Shown here piece after piece: positions 15,638 through 24,406 of a DNA stretch of 64,000 nt (position 1 is its first letter; every line of letters starts with the position of its first letter). Below the pieces are notes generated by a model. It did no database searches, was not told the DNA's origin, and saw only the letters and a list, made by a program, of their open reading frames with translations. The stretch is from Oryzobacter faecalis (GTDB lineage Bacteria > Actinomycetota > Actinomycetes > Actinomycetales > Dermatophilaceae). Position numbers and translations under genes: made by a program. The stretch spans positions 62,001-126,000 of the forward strand of contig NZ_JBKOFW010000004.1 of the NCBI RefSeq assembly GCF_046764005.1, in the 5' to 3' direction.

Positions 15638-16603
15638 TCAGATCTTGCGCAGCCGGATGTGCGTCACCGCGTGGTCCGCCCTCTTGGTGAGGACGAGCGT
15701 CGCCCGCTCCCTCGTCGGCAGGACGTTCTCGACGAGGTTCGGCTCGTTGATCCGCTCCCAGATGTCGGCCGCCGTGTCGCGCGCCTCGTCGTCGCTGAGC
15801 CCGGCATAGCGGTGGAAGTAGGACTGGGGGTCGGCGAAGGCCGTCTCCCGCAGCCGCAGGAATCGCTCGACGTACCAGGCCCGGATCTGCTCGACCGGCG
15901 CGTCGACGTAGACCGAGAAGTCGAAGTAGTCGGAGATGGCCCCGGTGCTCGACCCGTCCGCCCGGACCGTCGGCGGCTGGAGGACGTTGAGGCCCTCGAC
16001 GATGAGCACGTCCGGCGTGCGCACCTGCACCGTCTCCGCGAGCACGTCGTAGGTGAGGTGGGAGTACATCGGGGCCTCGACGACCGGCATCCCCGACTTG
16101 ACGTCGGCGATGAACCGCAGCAGCGCGCGCCGGTCGTAGGACTCTGGAAAGCCCTTGCGCTGCAGCAGTCCTCGGCGCTCGAGCTCGGCGTTGGGGTAGA
16201 GGAACCCGTCGGTCGTGACGAGCGAGACCCGCGGCGTGTGCTCCCAGCGGCTCATCAGCTCCTTGAGGATGCGCGCGGTCGTCGACTTGCCGACGGCCAC
16301 GGACCCGGCCACGCCGACGACGAACGGGACCCTGCTCGGCCGCTCCCCGAGGAACTCGCTCGTCGCCAGCCGCAGGCCGTGCACGGCCTCCACGTAGTAG
16401 TGGAGCAGGCGCGAGAGCGGCAGGTAGACCTCCTCGACCTCCTGGAGGTCGAGCCGGTCGCCGAGGCCGCGCAGGCGAGCGAGGTCCTGGTGGCCGAGGC
16501 TCATCGGCTGGTTCTCACGCAGCCGTGACCACGCCGCCCGGTCGAGCTCGACGTACGGCGTGGGCTCGGCCCTGCGCCGGCGGGTGGGGATCACGCCGGT
16601 CAT
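15638..16603 (-). CDS. coaA: Type I pantothenate kinase
   Basis: CoaA phosphorylates pantothenate, the first committed and feedback-controlled step of coenzyme A synthesis. The 321-residue protein has the P-loop GSVAVGKS at 100-107, SLVTTDGFLYPN for substrate binding near 130, and the ending VTHIRLRKI. EGLNVLQP and YFDFSVYVDA are further conserved blocks. The frame stays open for almost 4 kb upstream of the true start, antisense to glmS, acpS and nnrD. The family N-terminus begins at MTGVIPTRRRR, so I start at ATG 16603. It is divergent from glmS. Confidence 0.95.
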   Translation of the reverse strand: MTGVIPTRRRRAEPTPYVELDRAAWSRLRENQPMSLGHQDLARLRGLGDRLDLQEVEEVYLPLSRLLHYYVEAVHGLRLATSEFLGERPSRVPFVVGVAGSVAVGKSTTARILKELMSRWEHTPRVSLVTTDGFLYPNAELERRGLLQRKGFPESYDRRALLRFIADVKSGMPVVEAPMYSHLTYDVLAETVQVRTPDVLIVEGLNVLQPPTVRADGSSTGAISDYFDFSVYVDAPVEQIRAWYVERFLRLRETAFADPQSYFHRYAGLSDDEARDTAADIWERINEPNLVENVLPTRERATLVLTKRADHAVTHIRLRKI

Positions 16604-16656
16604 TGTGGCGCATGGCCCCCGCCCGCCCCGGGACGGGAGCAGCCCCGCCCGAGCAC

Positions 16657-16662
16657 TAGGCT
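16657..16662 (+). promoter_or_regulatory. -10 element of leaderless glmS promoter
   Basis: TAGGCT ends seven bases before the glmS ATG at 16670. No Shine-Dalgarno sequence separates the two. Confidence 0.55.
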
Positions 16663-16669
16663 GGCGCGC

Positions 16670-18529
16670 ATGTGCGGAATCGTCGGATACGTGGGCCGGA
16701 CCGTCGACGGGCAGGCCCTCGACGTCGTCATGGAGGGGCTCGCACGCCTGGAGTACCGCGGGTACGACTCCGCCGGGGTCGCCCTCGTCACCGACGACGG
16801 TGTCGCCACCGAGAAGCGTGCCGGCAAGCTCGAGAACCTCCGCGCGGCCCTCGACGCGCACCCGCTGGCGGCCTCGCGCACCGCGATCGGCCACACCCGC
16901 TGGGCGACCCACGGCGGCCCCACCGACGGCAACGCCCACCCCCACCGCGGCGGCGACGGTGACCGGCTCGCCCTCATCCACAACGGGATCATCGAGAACT
17001 TCCACGCACTGAAGAAGGAGCTCCTCGCCGAGGGGGTCGAGTTCCACTCCGAGACCGACACCGAGGTCGCGGCGAAGATCATCGGCCGCGAGTACGACGC
17101 CACCGGTGACCTCACCGCCGCGATGCAGCGGGCGGTGCAGCGCCTCGAGGGCGCCTTCACCCTCCTCGCGGTCCACGCCGACAGCCCCGGCGTCGTCGTC
17201 GGCGCCCGCCGCAACAGCCCGCTCGTCGTCGGCCTCGGCGACGGCGAGAACTTCCTCGGCAGCGACGTCGCGGCCTTCATCGGGTACACCCGCCACGCCC
17301 TCGAGCTCGGCCAGGACCAGATCGTCACGATCACCCCCGACGGCCACGAGGTCATCGGCTTCGACGGCTCGCCCGCCGAGGGCAAGGCCTACGAGGTCAC
17401 CTGGGACGCCGCGGCCGCCGAGAAGGGCGGCTACGCGACGTACATGGAGAAGGAGATCCACGAGCAGCCGCACGCGGTCGCCGACACCCTCCTCGGGCGC
17501 ACCGACGAGTCCGGCCAGCTCGTCCTCGACGAGATCCGCATCTCCGAGGAGGACCTGCGCGCGGTCGACCGCATCACGATCGTCGCCTGCGGCACCGCGG
17601 CCTACGCGGGAACCGTCGCCAAGTACGCCATCGAGCACTGGACCCGCATCCCGGTCGAGGTCTCCCTCGCCCACGAGTTCCGCTACTGCGACCCGATCGT
17701 CGACAAGAACACGCTCGTCGTGTCGATCAGCCAGTCCGGCGAGACGATGGACACCCTCATGGCGGTCAAGCACGCCTCCGAGCTCGGCGCGATGACGCTG
17801 TCGATCTGCAACACGCACGGCTCGACGATCCCGCGCGAGTCCGACGCCGTCCTCTACACGCACGCCGGCCCGGAGATCGCCGTCGCGTCGACGAAGGCGT
17901 TCCTCGCGCAGATCACCGCCTGCTACGTCCTCGGCCTCTACCTCGCCCAGCTCCGCGGCGAGACCTACGCCGACGACGCCAAGGCCGTCATGGCCGAGCT
18001 GCACGAGATCCCCGCGAAGATCGAGGAGCTCCTCGGCCGGATGGACCGCGTCGTCGAGATGGCGAACTTCATGGCCGACACCCGCTCGGTGCTCTTCCTC
18101 GGGCGGCACGTGGGCTTCCCGATCGCCCTCGAGGGGGCGCTCAAGCTCAAGGAGCTCGCCTACATCCACGCCGAGGGCTTCGCCGCGGGCGAGCTCAAGC
18201 ACGGGCCCATCGCCCTCATCGACGCCGGCCAGCCGGTCTTCGTCGTCGTGCCCAGCCCCGACACCCCCCACGAGCTGCACAAGAAGGTCGTCTCCAACAT
18301 CCAGGAGATCCGGGCGCGCGGCGCCCGCACCATCGTCGTCGCCCACGACGGCGACGAGGACGTCGTCCCCTTCGCGAGCGAGGTCATCCGCATCCCGCAG
18401 TGCTCGCCGCTGCTCGCGCCGCTGCTGTCCGTCGTGCCCCTCCAGGTCTTCGCGCTGCACCTGTCGACGGCGAAGGGCCTCGACGTCGACCAGCCGAGGA
18501 ACCTGGCCAAGTCGGTGACCGTCGAGTGA
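16670..18529 (+). CDS. glmS: Glutamine-fructose-6-phosphate aminotransferase (isomerising)
   Basis: GlmS makes glucosamine-6-phosphate from fructose-6-phosphate and glutamine, the entry to UDP-GlcNAc and peptidoglycan. The 619-residue enzyme begins MCGIVGYVG with nucleophile Cys2, followed by GHTRWATHGGPTDGNAHPH in the glutaminase half. Two SIS domains follow (SISQSGETMDTL near 345 and the one around LFLGRH near 475). The ending PRNLAKSVTVE holds the conserved C-terminal tail. It heads a dense run of same-strand genes and is separated from acpS by 13 bases. No glmS ribozyme is expected or seen. Confidence 0.97.
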   Translation: MCGIVGYVGRTVDGQALDVVMEGLARLEYRGYDSAGVALVTDDGVATEKRAGKLENLRAALDAHPLAASRTAIGHTRWATHGGPTDGNAHPHRGGDGDRLALIHNGIIENFHALKKELLAEGVEFHSETDTEVAAKIIGREYDATGDLTAAMQRAVQRLEGAFTLLAVHADSPGVVVGARRNSPLVVGLGDGENFLGSDVAAFIGYTRHALELGQDQIVTITPDGHEVIGFDGSPAEGKAYEVTWDAAAAEKGGYATYMEKEIHEQPHAVADTLLGRTDESGQLVLDEIRISEEDLRAVDRITIVACGTAAYAGTVAKYAIEHWTRIPVEVSLAHEFRYCDPIVDKNTLVVSISQSGETMDTLMAVKHASELGAMTLSICNTHGSTIPRESDAVLYTHAGPEIAVASTKAFLAQITACYVLGLYLAQLRGETYADDAKAVMAELHEIPAKIEELLGRMDRVVEMANFMADTRSVLFLGRHVGFPIALEGALKLKELAYIHAEGFAAGELKHGPIALIDAGQPVFVVVPSPDTPHELHKKVVSNIQEIRARGARTIVVAHDGDEDVVPFASEVIRIPQCSPLLAPLLSVVPLQVFALHLSTAKGLDVDQPRNLAKSVTVE

Positions 18530-18542
18530 TGACGGACGCGCG

Positions 18543-18917
18543 GTGATCGTCGGCGTCGGCATCGACGTCGTCGACGTCGCGCGCTTCGGCGCCACCCTCG
18601 AGCGCACGCCCGGGCTGCGCGACCGGCTCTTCACCCCCGCCGAGCGGGTGCTGCCGCTGAACTCGCTCGCCGCGCGCTTCGCCGCCAAGGAGGCGCTCGC
18701 GAAGGCGCTCGGCGCCCCGGCGGGCATGAACTGGCAGGACGCCGAGGTCCACCGCGGCGCCGACGGGCGTCCCCACCTCGAGGTCCGCGACACCGTCGCC
18801 GCGCGGGTCGAGGCGCTCGGCATCGGCTCGCTCCACGTCTCGCTCTCGCACGACGCCGGCATCGCCTCGGCGGTCGTCGTCGCCGAGGCCGCCACCGGCA
18901 GCGGGGCCGGCCGATGA
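18543..18917 (+). CDS. acpS: Holo-[acyl-carrier-protein] synthase
   Basis: AcpS transfers 4'-phosphopantetheine from CoA to acyl carrier protein. The 124-residue protein has IVGVGIDVVDVARFG with the Mg-binding Asp8, FTPAER, and the second motif RFAAKEALAKALG. The GTG start follows the glmS stop closely, and its stop overlaps the ATG of nnrD. CoA is supplied by the nearby coaA. Confidence 0.94.
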   Translation: MIVGVGIDVVDVARFGATLERTPGLRDRLFTPAERVLPLNSLAARFAAKEALAKALGAPAGMNWQDAEVHRGADGRPHLEVRDTVAARVEALGIGSLHVSLSHDAGIASAVVVAEAATGSGAGR

Positions 18918-20383
18918 TCGAGGCCTACGCGGTCGACGACGTCGTGGCCGCCGAGCGCGCCCTCCTCGCCGGGCTCGAGGACGGCGAGCTGATGGCGCGG
19001 GCGGTCGAGGGCCTGGCCGCCGTTGCCGCCGCCCGGCTCGAGGAGGCCGCGGGCCGCACCGTGGCCGCCCTCGTCGGCCCCGGCAACAACGGCGCCGACG
19101 CCCTCTACGCCGTCGCCGCCCTGGCCGACGCCGGCTGGAACGCCGTCGCGGTCCACCACGAACCGGTCCACCCGGGCGCCCGGCAGGCCGCCGAGGCGGC
19201 GGGCGTCGTCCTCACGACCGACCCGTCGGTGCTGGGGGAGGCCGACGTCGTCCTCGACGGCGTCCTCGGGCTCGGTGCCCGCCCCGGGCTGCCCGCGTGG
19301 GCGGTCCCGTGGGTCACCGCCCTTCCCACGTCGGCCCACGTCATCGCCGTCGACCTGCCCTCCGGCCACGACCCGATGGGCGCGGTCCTCGACCCCGACG
19401 GCGTCTTCGCCGACGAGACCGTCACCTTCTCCGTCGCCAAGCCCGTCCACCTCCTCCCGCCCACCGAGCAGGCGTGCGGCCTCCTCACCGTCGTCGACAT
19501 CGGGATCGCGGTCGATGCCACTCCCCTCGTGCGGCGGCTCGACCACGACGACCTCGCCGGGTGGTGGCCCGTGCCCGGCGCGGGGGACGACAAGTACTCC
19601 CGTGGGGTCCTCGGTGTCGTCGCCGGTGGCGAGGAGTACACCGGCGCGGCGGTCCTGACCGTCACCGCCGCCGTCGAGGCCGGCGCCGGCATGGTCCGGT
19701 ACGTCGGGCCGCCGACGCCGACCGGGCTCGTCCGCGCCGCCGCGCCCGAGGCCGTCCACGGGCCCGGCCGGGTGCAGGCCTGGGTCGTCGGGCCCGGACT
19801 CGACCCGGTCGGCGACGGCCCCGGCGCCGAGGAGCAGCGCGAGGCCGCGCGGGCGGCACTGGCCGAGGACGTCCCGGTCGTGGTCGACGCCGGCGGGCTG
19901 GACCTCCTCGACGATGCCGTGCTCGCAGCACGGAGCGCCCCCACCCTGCTCACCCCGCACGCCGGCGAGTGCGCCCGCCTCCTCACCCGTCTGACCCACG
20001 GCGAGGTGACGCGGGAGGCGGTCGAGGGCGCGCCTCTGCGCCATGCCCGCGAGCTCGCCGCGCGCACCGGCGCCACGGTCCTGCTCAAGGGGTCCACGAC
20101 CCTCGTGGTTCCCCCGGGTGAGGACGCGCCCGCCCACGCGCAGGCCGACGCGCCGCCGTGGCTGGCGACCGCCGGGGCCGGTGACGTGCTGGCCGGGCTG
20201 CTCGGCACCCTCGTCGCCGGGGGCGTCCCGGTCGCCGAGGCGGGGGCGATCGGTGCGCTCGTCCACGGGGTGGCGGCCGACCGCGCCAACCCCGGGGGGC
20301 CGGTGCGTGCGCTCGCCGTCGCCCACGCCCTCCCGAGTGCCGTGGCCCACCTGCTGGGCCGGCGGCCGGGGGCCGAGTCCTAG
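18914..20383 (+). CDS. nnrD: Bifunctional NAD(P)HX epimerase/dehydratase
   Basis: This 489-residue metabolite-repair enzyme restores hydrated NADH and NADPH. The N-terminal YjeF epimerase domain contains VGPGNNGADALYA (residues 55-67), and DLPSGHDPMG near 148 is also in this half. The C-terminal ribokinase-like dehydratase domain contains LLTPHAGECARLL near 350, LLKGSTTLV near 393 and TAGAGDVLAGLLG near 419. The coupling to acpS is by a four-base ATGA overlap. Its TAG stop codon is also the first half of the possible alr -10 element. Confidence 0.93.
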   Translation: MIEAYAVDDVVAAERALLAGLEDGELMARAVEGLAAVAAARLEEAAGRTVAALVGPGNNGADALYAVAALADAGWNAVAVHHEPVHPGARQAAEAAGVVLTTDPSVLGEADVVLDGVLGLGARPGLPAWAVPWVTALPTSAHVIAVDLPSGHDPMGAVLDPDGVFADETVTFSVAKPVHLLPPTEQACGLLTVVDIGIAVDATPLVRRLDHDDLAGWWPVPGAGDDKYSRGVLGVVAGGEEYTGAAVLTVTAAVEAGAGMVRYVGPPTPTGLVRAAAPEAVHGPGRVQAWVVGPGLDPVGDGPGAEEQREAARAALAEDVPVVVDAGGLDLLDDAVLAARSAPTLLTPHAGECARLLTRLTHGEVTREAVEGAPLRHARELAARTGATVLLKGSTTLVVPPGEDAPAHAQADAPPWLATAGAGDVLAGLLGTLVAGGVPVAEAGAIGALVHGVAADRANPGGPVRALAVAHALPSAVAHLLGRRPGAES

Positions 20384-20386
20384 ACT
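20381..20386 (+). promoter_or_regulatory. Possible -10 element of alr
   Basis: TAGACT overlaps the nnrD stop codon and ends ten bases before the alr ATG at 20397. There is no Shine-Dalgarno sequence, so alr may have its own nearly leaderless transcript besides read-through. Confidence 0.4.
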
Positions 20387-20396
20387 CGACGGGCCC

Positions 20397-21569
20397 ATGA
20401 CCACGACCCCCGCCCCGGCCACCGACCCCGCGACCGCGGGACTGTCGGCGTGGGTCGACGTCGACCTGGGGGCGATCCGCGACAACGTCGCCGAGCTGAA
20501 GCGCAGGGCCGGCTCGGCCGACGTCATGGCGGTCGTCAAGGCCGACGCCTACGGCCACGGGCTGCTCCCCTCGGCACGGGCAGCGCTCGCCGGTGGTGCC
20601 GCGTGGCTCGGGGTCGCCCAGCTCGCCGAGGCGCTCGAGCTGCGCCGCGCCGGGGTCACGGCACCGCTCCTCACCTGGCTCTTCGCGCCCGGCGCCGACG
20701 TCCGCGGCGCCCTCGACGCCGACATCGAGGTCACGGTCGGCAGCACCTGGTCGCTCGAGGCCGTGCTCGCCGCCGTGCGCGAACGCGGCCGCGCCGCTCG
20801 CATCCAGGTCAAGGTCGACACCGGCCTCGGTCGCAACGGCGTCCTCACCGACTGGTCCGAGGTGGTGGCCGCGCTCGCCGCGGCGCAGGCCGAGGGCGCC
20901 GTCGAGGTGACCGGGGTCTGGTCGCACTTCGCGTATGCCGACGCGCCGCAGCACCCCACGGTCCGGGCCCAGCAGGAGCGCTTCGTCGAGGCCGTCGCCG
21001 AGCTCGAACGGGCCGGGGTCCGTCCCGGCCTGCTGCACCTCGCGAACTCCGCCGCGACCCTGACCAACCCCTCGGCGCACTTCGACCTCGTGCGCCCCGG
21101 CGTCGCCGTCTACGGGCTCTCCCCGGTGCCCGACCTCGGCAGCCCGGCCGACTTCGGCCTGCGCGAGGCGATGCGGGTGACGGCCCGCCTCGCGGGGGTC
21201 AAGAAGGCGCTCGCCGGGCAGGGCGTCAGCTACGGCCACGAGTACACGACGACCCGCGACACCCTCCTCGGGCTCGTCCCGGTCGGCTACGCCGACGGCG
21301 TGCCGCGCTCGGCGGGCAACCGCGGCCCGGCGCTCACCGGGGGCCGCCGGTACACCCTCGCGGGACGGGTCTGCATGGACCAGGTGGTCCTCGACCTCGG
21401 CCCGGACGCGACCGTCGAGCCCGGGGACGAGGTCGTCCTCCTCGGCGTCGGCGCCGACGGCGAGCCCACGGCGCAGGACTGGGCCGACGCGGCCGGGACG
21501 ATCAACTACGAGATCGTCACCCGGATGGGCCCGCGCCTGCCGCGCCGGCACCTCGGAGGCCCCGCCTGA
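20397..21569 (+). CDS. alr: Alanine racemase
   Basis: Alr converts L- to D-alanine for peptidoglycan. The 390-residue PLP enzyme has K48 in VVKADAYGHG as the cofactor lysine, and the second catalytic base is the Tyr of GVSYGHEYTT near 279. GRVCMDQVVLDLG and GTINYEIVTRMGPRLPRRH are C-terminal landmarks. Its stop overlaps the start of the downstream hydrolase gene (TGATG). Placement in front of the tsa genes is common in actinobacteria. Confidence 0.96.
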   Translation: MTTTPAPATDPATAGLSAWVDVDLGAIRDNVAELKRRAGSADVMAVVKADAYGHGLLPSARAALAGGAAWLGVAQLAEALELRRAGVTAPLLTWLFAPGADVRGALDADIEVTVGSTWSLEAVLAAVRERGRAARIQVKVDTGLGRNGVLTDWSEVVAALAAAQAEGAVEVTGVWSHFAYADAPQHPTVRAQQERFVEAVAELERAGVRPGLLHLANSAATLTNPSAHFDLVRPGVAVYGLSPVPDLGSPADFGLREAMRVTARLAGVKKALAGQGVSYGHEYTTTRDTLLGLVPVGYADGVPRSAGNRGPALTGGRRYTLAGRVCMDQVVLDLGPDATVEPGDEVVLLGVGADGEPTAQDWADAAGTINYEIVTRMGPRLPRRHLGGPA

Positions 21570-22753
21570 TGGCGCTGCGTCCTCTCGCCACGGTCGGCGC
21601 TGCCGCCGGTGCTGCCGCGAACGCGGTCGGCGAGCGCGTGCTGCGCGCGCGGGCCGGCTTCCGGTCGGTCGACGCCCCCGACGGCTGGGCCCACACCCCC
21701 ACCGAGTCCCTGACCGTCACCACCGACGACGGCGTCGAGCTGCACGTCGAGATCGACGCGCCCGAGGCCTCGAGCCGGTCCCGCCGCCACGTCAGCGGCC
21801 GGATGCCGACCGTCGTCCTCGTCCACGGGTTCGCCCTGTCGATGCGCTCGTGGGTCCTCCAGCGCCGCGCCCTCATCCACGAGGGGTACCGCGTCGTCAG
21901 CTACGACCAGCGCGGCCACGGCCGCTCCGGCGACTCGGCGCTGGAGCACTGCACCGTCGAGCAGCTGGGCCGCGACCTCTCGGCCGTCCTCGCCGCCACC
22001 TGCCCGAGCGGACCCGTCGTCCTCGTCGGGCACTCGATGGGCGGGATGTCCGTGATGTCCTACGTCGGGCAGCACCCCGACGTCGTCCGCGAGCGCGTGC
22101 TCGCCGTGGCCCTGGTGTCGACCTCACCCGGCGGCAAGGAGATGACCGAGTTCGGGCTCGGGCCGACCGTGGGGCGGGTGGTGGGGTCGCTCGGCCCCGG
22201 TGTCCTCACCAGGATGTCGCGGCACGCCGGACCGATCGGGATGCTGCGCAAGATGGGCCGCGGCGTCCAGGACCTCGCGGTGCAGCGGTGGGCCTTCGAC
22301 TCGCCGGTCAGCACCGAGCTCGTCGACCTCGTCGGCGACATGATCTTCTCGACGTCCTTCGACGTCATGGCCGCCTTCCTCCCCGACATCGACCGGCTCG
22401 ACCTCGGCGAGCACCTCGGTGCCCTCACCGGCATCGAGACGCTCGTGATGAACGGCGCGGGCGACCTCATCACCCCGCCCTCGCACTCGGAGGAGATCGT
22501 GCGGCAGGTTCCCGGGGCCGAGCACGTCGTCGTCGAGGACGCCGGCCACATCCTCCAGCTCGAGCACCCGGTCGTCGTGACCCAGCAGCTCCTCATGCTC
22601 ATCGCCCGCGCCCAGCGGGCCGTCGCCGAGGGGATCCCCGTGAGCAGCAAGCCGCGCGTGCGGCGCACCGTGCAGGACATCTCCAAGCGCCGCCGCGTCG
22701 AGAAGGCGCGCTCCTCGCGCTCGCGACGGGGTGGCCGGGAGGCGGCGTCGTGA
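21569..22753 (+). CDS. Alpha/beta-fold hydrolase
   Basis: This 394-residue alpha/beta hydrolase has the oxyanion-hole motif LVHGFALSMRSW near 90, the nucleophile Ser156 in GHSMGG, a likely Asp in NGAGDLITPP near 296, and His in DAGHILQLEHP near 327. The N-terminal 30 residues are Ala-rich and may form an amphipathic or membrane-associated helix. The C-terminal 40 residues are strongly basic (KRRRVEKARSSRSRRGGR), an uncommon tail that could bind nucleic acid or acidic lipids. The substrate is unknown. It overlaps alr and tsaE and travels with the wall and tRNA-modification genes in related genomes. Confidence 0.85.
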   Translation: MALRPLATVGAAAGAAANAVGERVLRARAGFRSVDAPDGWAHTPTESLTVTTDDGVELHVEIDAPEASSRSRRHVSGRMPTVVLVHGFALSMRSWVLQRRALIHEGYRVVSYDQRGHGRSGDSALEHCTVEQLGRDLSAVLAATCPSGPVVLVGHSMGGMSVMSYVGQHPDVVRERVLAVALVSTSPGGKEMTEFGLGPTVGRVVGSLGPGVLTRMSRHAGPIGMLRKMGRGVQDLAVQRWAFDSPVSTELVDLVGDMIFSTSFDVMAAFLPDIDRLDLGEHLGALTGIETLVMNGAGDLITPPSHSEEIVRQVPGAEHVVVEDAGHILQLEHPVVVTQQLLMLIARAQRAVAEGIPVSSKPRVRRTVQDISKRRRVEKARSSRSRRGGREAAS

Positions 22754-23244
22754 GCGGGCGACGCGTCGTCCTCGCCGAGGTCGCCGACACCCGCGAGCTC
22801 GGCCGCGCCCTGGGGGCGCTGCTCGCACCGGGTGACCTCGTCGTCCTCACCGGCGGCCTCGGCGCGGGGAAGACGACCCTGACCCAGGGCCTCGGCGAAG
22901 GGCTCGGCATCCGGGGACCGGTGACGTCGCCGACCTTCGTCATCGCCCGTGTCCACCCCTCGCTCGTCGACGGACCGCCCCTGGTCCACGTCGACGCCTA
23001 CCGCCTCGACGGGTCGCTCGAGCTCGACTTCCTCGACCTCGACGCCGACGTGTCGTCCTCCGTGACGGTCGTCGAGTGGGGCCACGGGCTCGCCGAGGAC
23101 CTCAGCGAGGACCGGCTCGAGGTCGTCCTCGACGTCGACACGGCCTCGGAGGTCCGGACCGCCACGGTGAGCGGCATCGGCGGACGCTGGGCCGGCGACG
23201 AGGCGGCCGCCGCCCTCGCCTCGCTCGGGGGTGAACCGTGCTGA
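22750..23244 (+). CDS. tsaE: tRNA t6A biosynthesis ATPase TsaE
   Basis: TsaE is the ATPase that cycles the TsaB-TsaD complex forming threonylcarbamoyladenosine at tRNA position 37. The 164-residue protein has Walker A GGLGAGKTT at 35-43, then GPVTSPTFVI and HVDAYRLDG. The GTG start overlaps the hydrolase stop (GTGA). Its own end overlaps the tsaB start by seven bases. Confidence 0.94.
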   Translation: MSGRRVVLAEVADTRELGRALGALLAPGDLVVLTGGLGAGKTTLTQGLGEGLGIRGPVTSPTFVIARVHPSLVDGPPLVHVDAYRLDGSLELDFLDLDADVSSSVTVVEWGHGLAEDLSEDRLEVVLDVDTASEVRTATVSGIGGRWAGDEAAAALASLGGEPC

Positions 23245-23900
23245 TCCTCGGCATCGACACCTCGACCTCGGCCATCGCCGTCGGGCTCACCGACGGCGCG
23301 GGCCGCGTCGCCACCCGCTCGCGGCTGGACGCCCGTGGCCACACCGAGCACCTCGCTCCGCTGGTCGCGGAGCTCCTCGGCGCCGAGGGCGTGGCCCCTG
23401 CGGACCTCACCGCCGTGGTCGTCGGAACGGGCCCGGGCCCGTTCACGGGGCTGCGGGTCGGCATGGTCACCGGGGTGACGATGGGCCACGCGCTCGGTAT
23501 CCCCGTCCACGGGATCTGTTCGCTCGACGTGCTGGCCGAGCAGGTGGTGGCCGCAGGGCCGGTCGGCGACCGGTTCGTCGTGGCGACCGACGCCCGGCGC
23601 CGCGAGGTCTACTGGGCCGAGTACCGGGTCGACGGCGGCGCCGTCGTGCGCGCGTCGGGCCCGGCGGTCGACCGGCCCGCCGAGCTCCCCGACACGGTGC
23701 GGGCCCTGCCCACGGCCGGTCGCGGCCCCGTGCTCTACCCCGAGCTGTTCGGCTCGCCCGTCGAGGTGCTCGACGTCGACGCCGGCGTCCTCGCGACCCT
23801 CGGTGCGCGCGGCATCGCGGCCGGGTCCTCGATGCCCGTCGAGCCGCTCTACCTGCGGCGCCCGGACGCGCTGACCACCGCCGAGCGGGCCCGGTCGTGA
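23238..23900 (+). CDS. tsaB: tRNA t6A biosynthesis protein TsaB
   Basis: TsaB is the inactive Kae1-like partner that dimerises with TsaD. The 220-residue protein starts at a GTG with LILGIDTSTSAIAVGL, keeps GTGPGPFTGLRVGM near 63-76, and has the short C-terminal half expected for TsaB, lacking the zinc histidines of TsaD. It overlaps both tsaE and rimI. Confidence 0.94.
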   Translation: MLILGIDTSTSAIAVGLTDGAGRVATRSRLDARGHTEHLAPLVAELLGAEGVAPADLTAVVVGTGPGPFTGLRVGMVTGVTMGHALGIPVHGICSLDVLAEQVVAAGPVGDRFVVATDARRREVYWAEYRVDGGAVVRASGPAVDRPAELPDTVRALPTAGRGPVLYPELFGSPVEVLDVDAGVLATLGARGIAAGSSMPVEPLYLRRPDALTTAERARS

Positions 23901-24406
23901 GTGCGGTGGCCGCTCCGGACGCCCGCTCCCTTCCCGCGGGACTCGTTCTGCGAGAGGCGCACTGGGCCGACCTCGCGGTGCTGACCGAGCTCGAGACCCA
24001 GCTGTTCCCCACCGACGCCTGGACGGAGGTGTCCTGGTGGTCGGAGCTGGCAGGGCGTCCGCGGCGCGAGTACGTCGTCCTCACCGACGACGACGGTGTG
24101 CTCGGCTACGCCGGCCTCGACCACGGCGGTGAGGTGGCCGACGTGATGACGGTGGCCGTCGCGCCGCGCGGCCGGGGGCGCGGGCTGGGCGCCCTGCTCC
24201 TCGCCGAGCTCGAGCGGCGGGCGGCCCGGCGCGGGGCCGCCCACGTCATGCTCGAGGTCCGTGCGGACAACGCGCCGGCGCGGGCCCTGTACGAACGGGC
24301 CGGCTACGTCCTCCTCGCGACCCGTCGCAGGTACTACCAACCGGGCGACGTCGACGCCCTCGTGCTGCGGAGAACCCTCTCCGGGAAGGAGATCCACGAT
24401 GCGTGA
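23897..24406 (+). CDS. rimI: Ribosomal-protein-alanine N-acetyltransferase RimI family
   Basis: This 169-residue GNAT acetyltransferase has the acetyl-CoA-binding segment VAPRGRGRGLGALLL (about 95-109) and the later NAPARALYERAGYVLLATRRRYY with the conserved Asn and Tyr. RimI acetylates the N-terminus of ribosomal protein S18 in E. coli, and the gene commonly lies between tsaB and tsaD. The GTG start overlaps the tsaB stop, and its end overlaps the tsaD start by eight bases. Confidence 0.92.
   Translation: MSAVAAPDARSLPAGLVLREAHWADLAVLTELETQLFPTDAWTEVSWWSELAGRPRREYVVLTDDDGVLGYAGLDHGGEVADVMTVAVAPRGRGRGLGALLLAELERRAARRGAAHVMLEVRADNAPARALYERAGYVLLATRRRYYQPGDVDALVLRRTLSGKEIHDA

Noticed and set aside
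16604..20539. A minus-strand frame open for nearly 4 kb upstream of coaA
   Set aside because: It runs antisense through glmS, acpS and nnrD, and its translation is low-complexity Gly/Asp/Val/Leu/Arg with no family match. In a genome this G+C-rich, the antisense frame of real genes often lacks stops.
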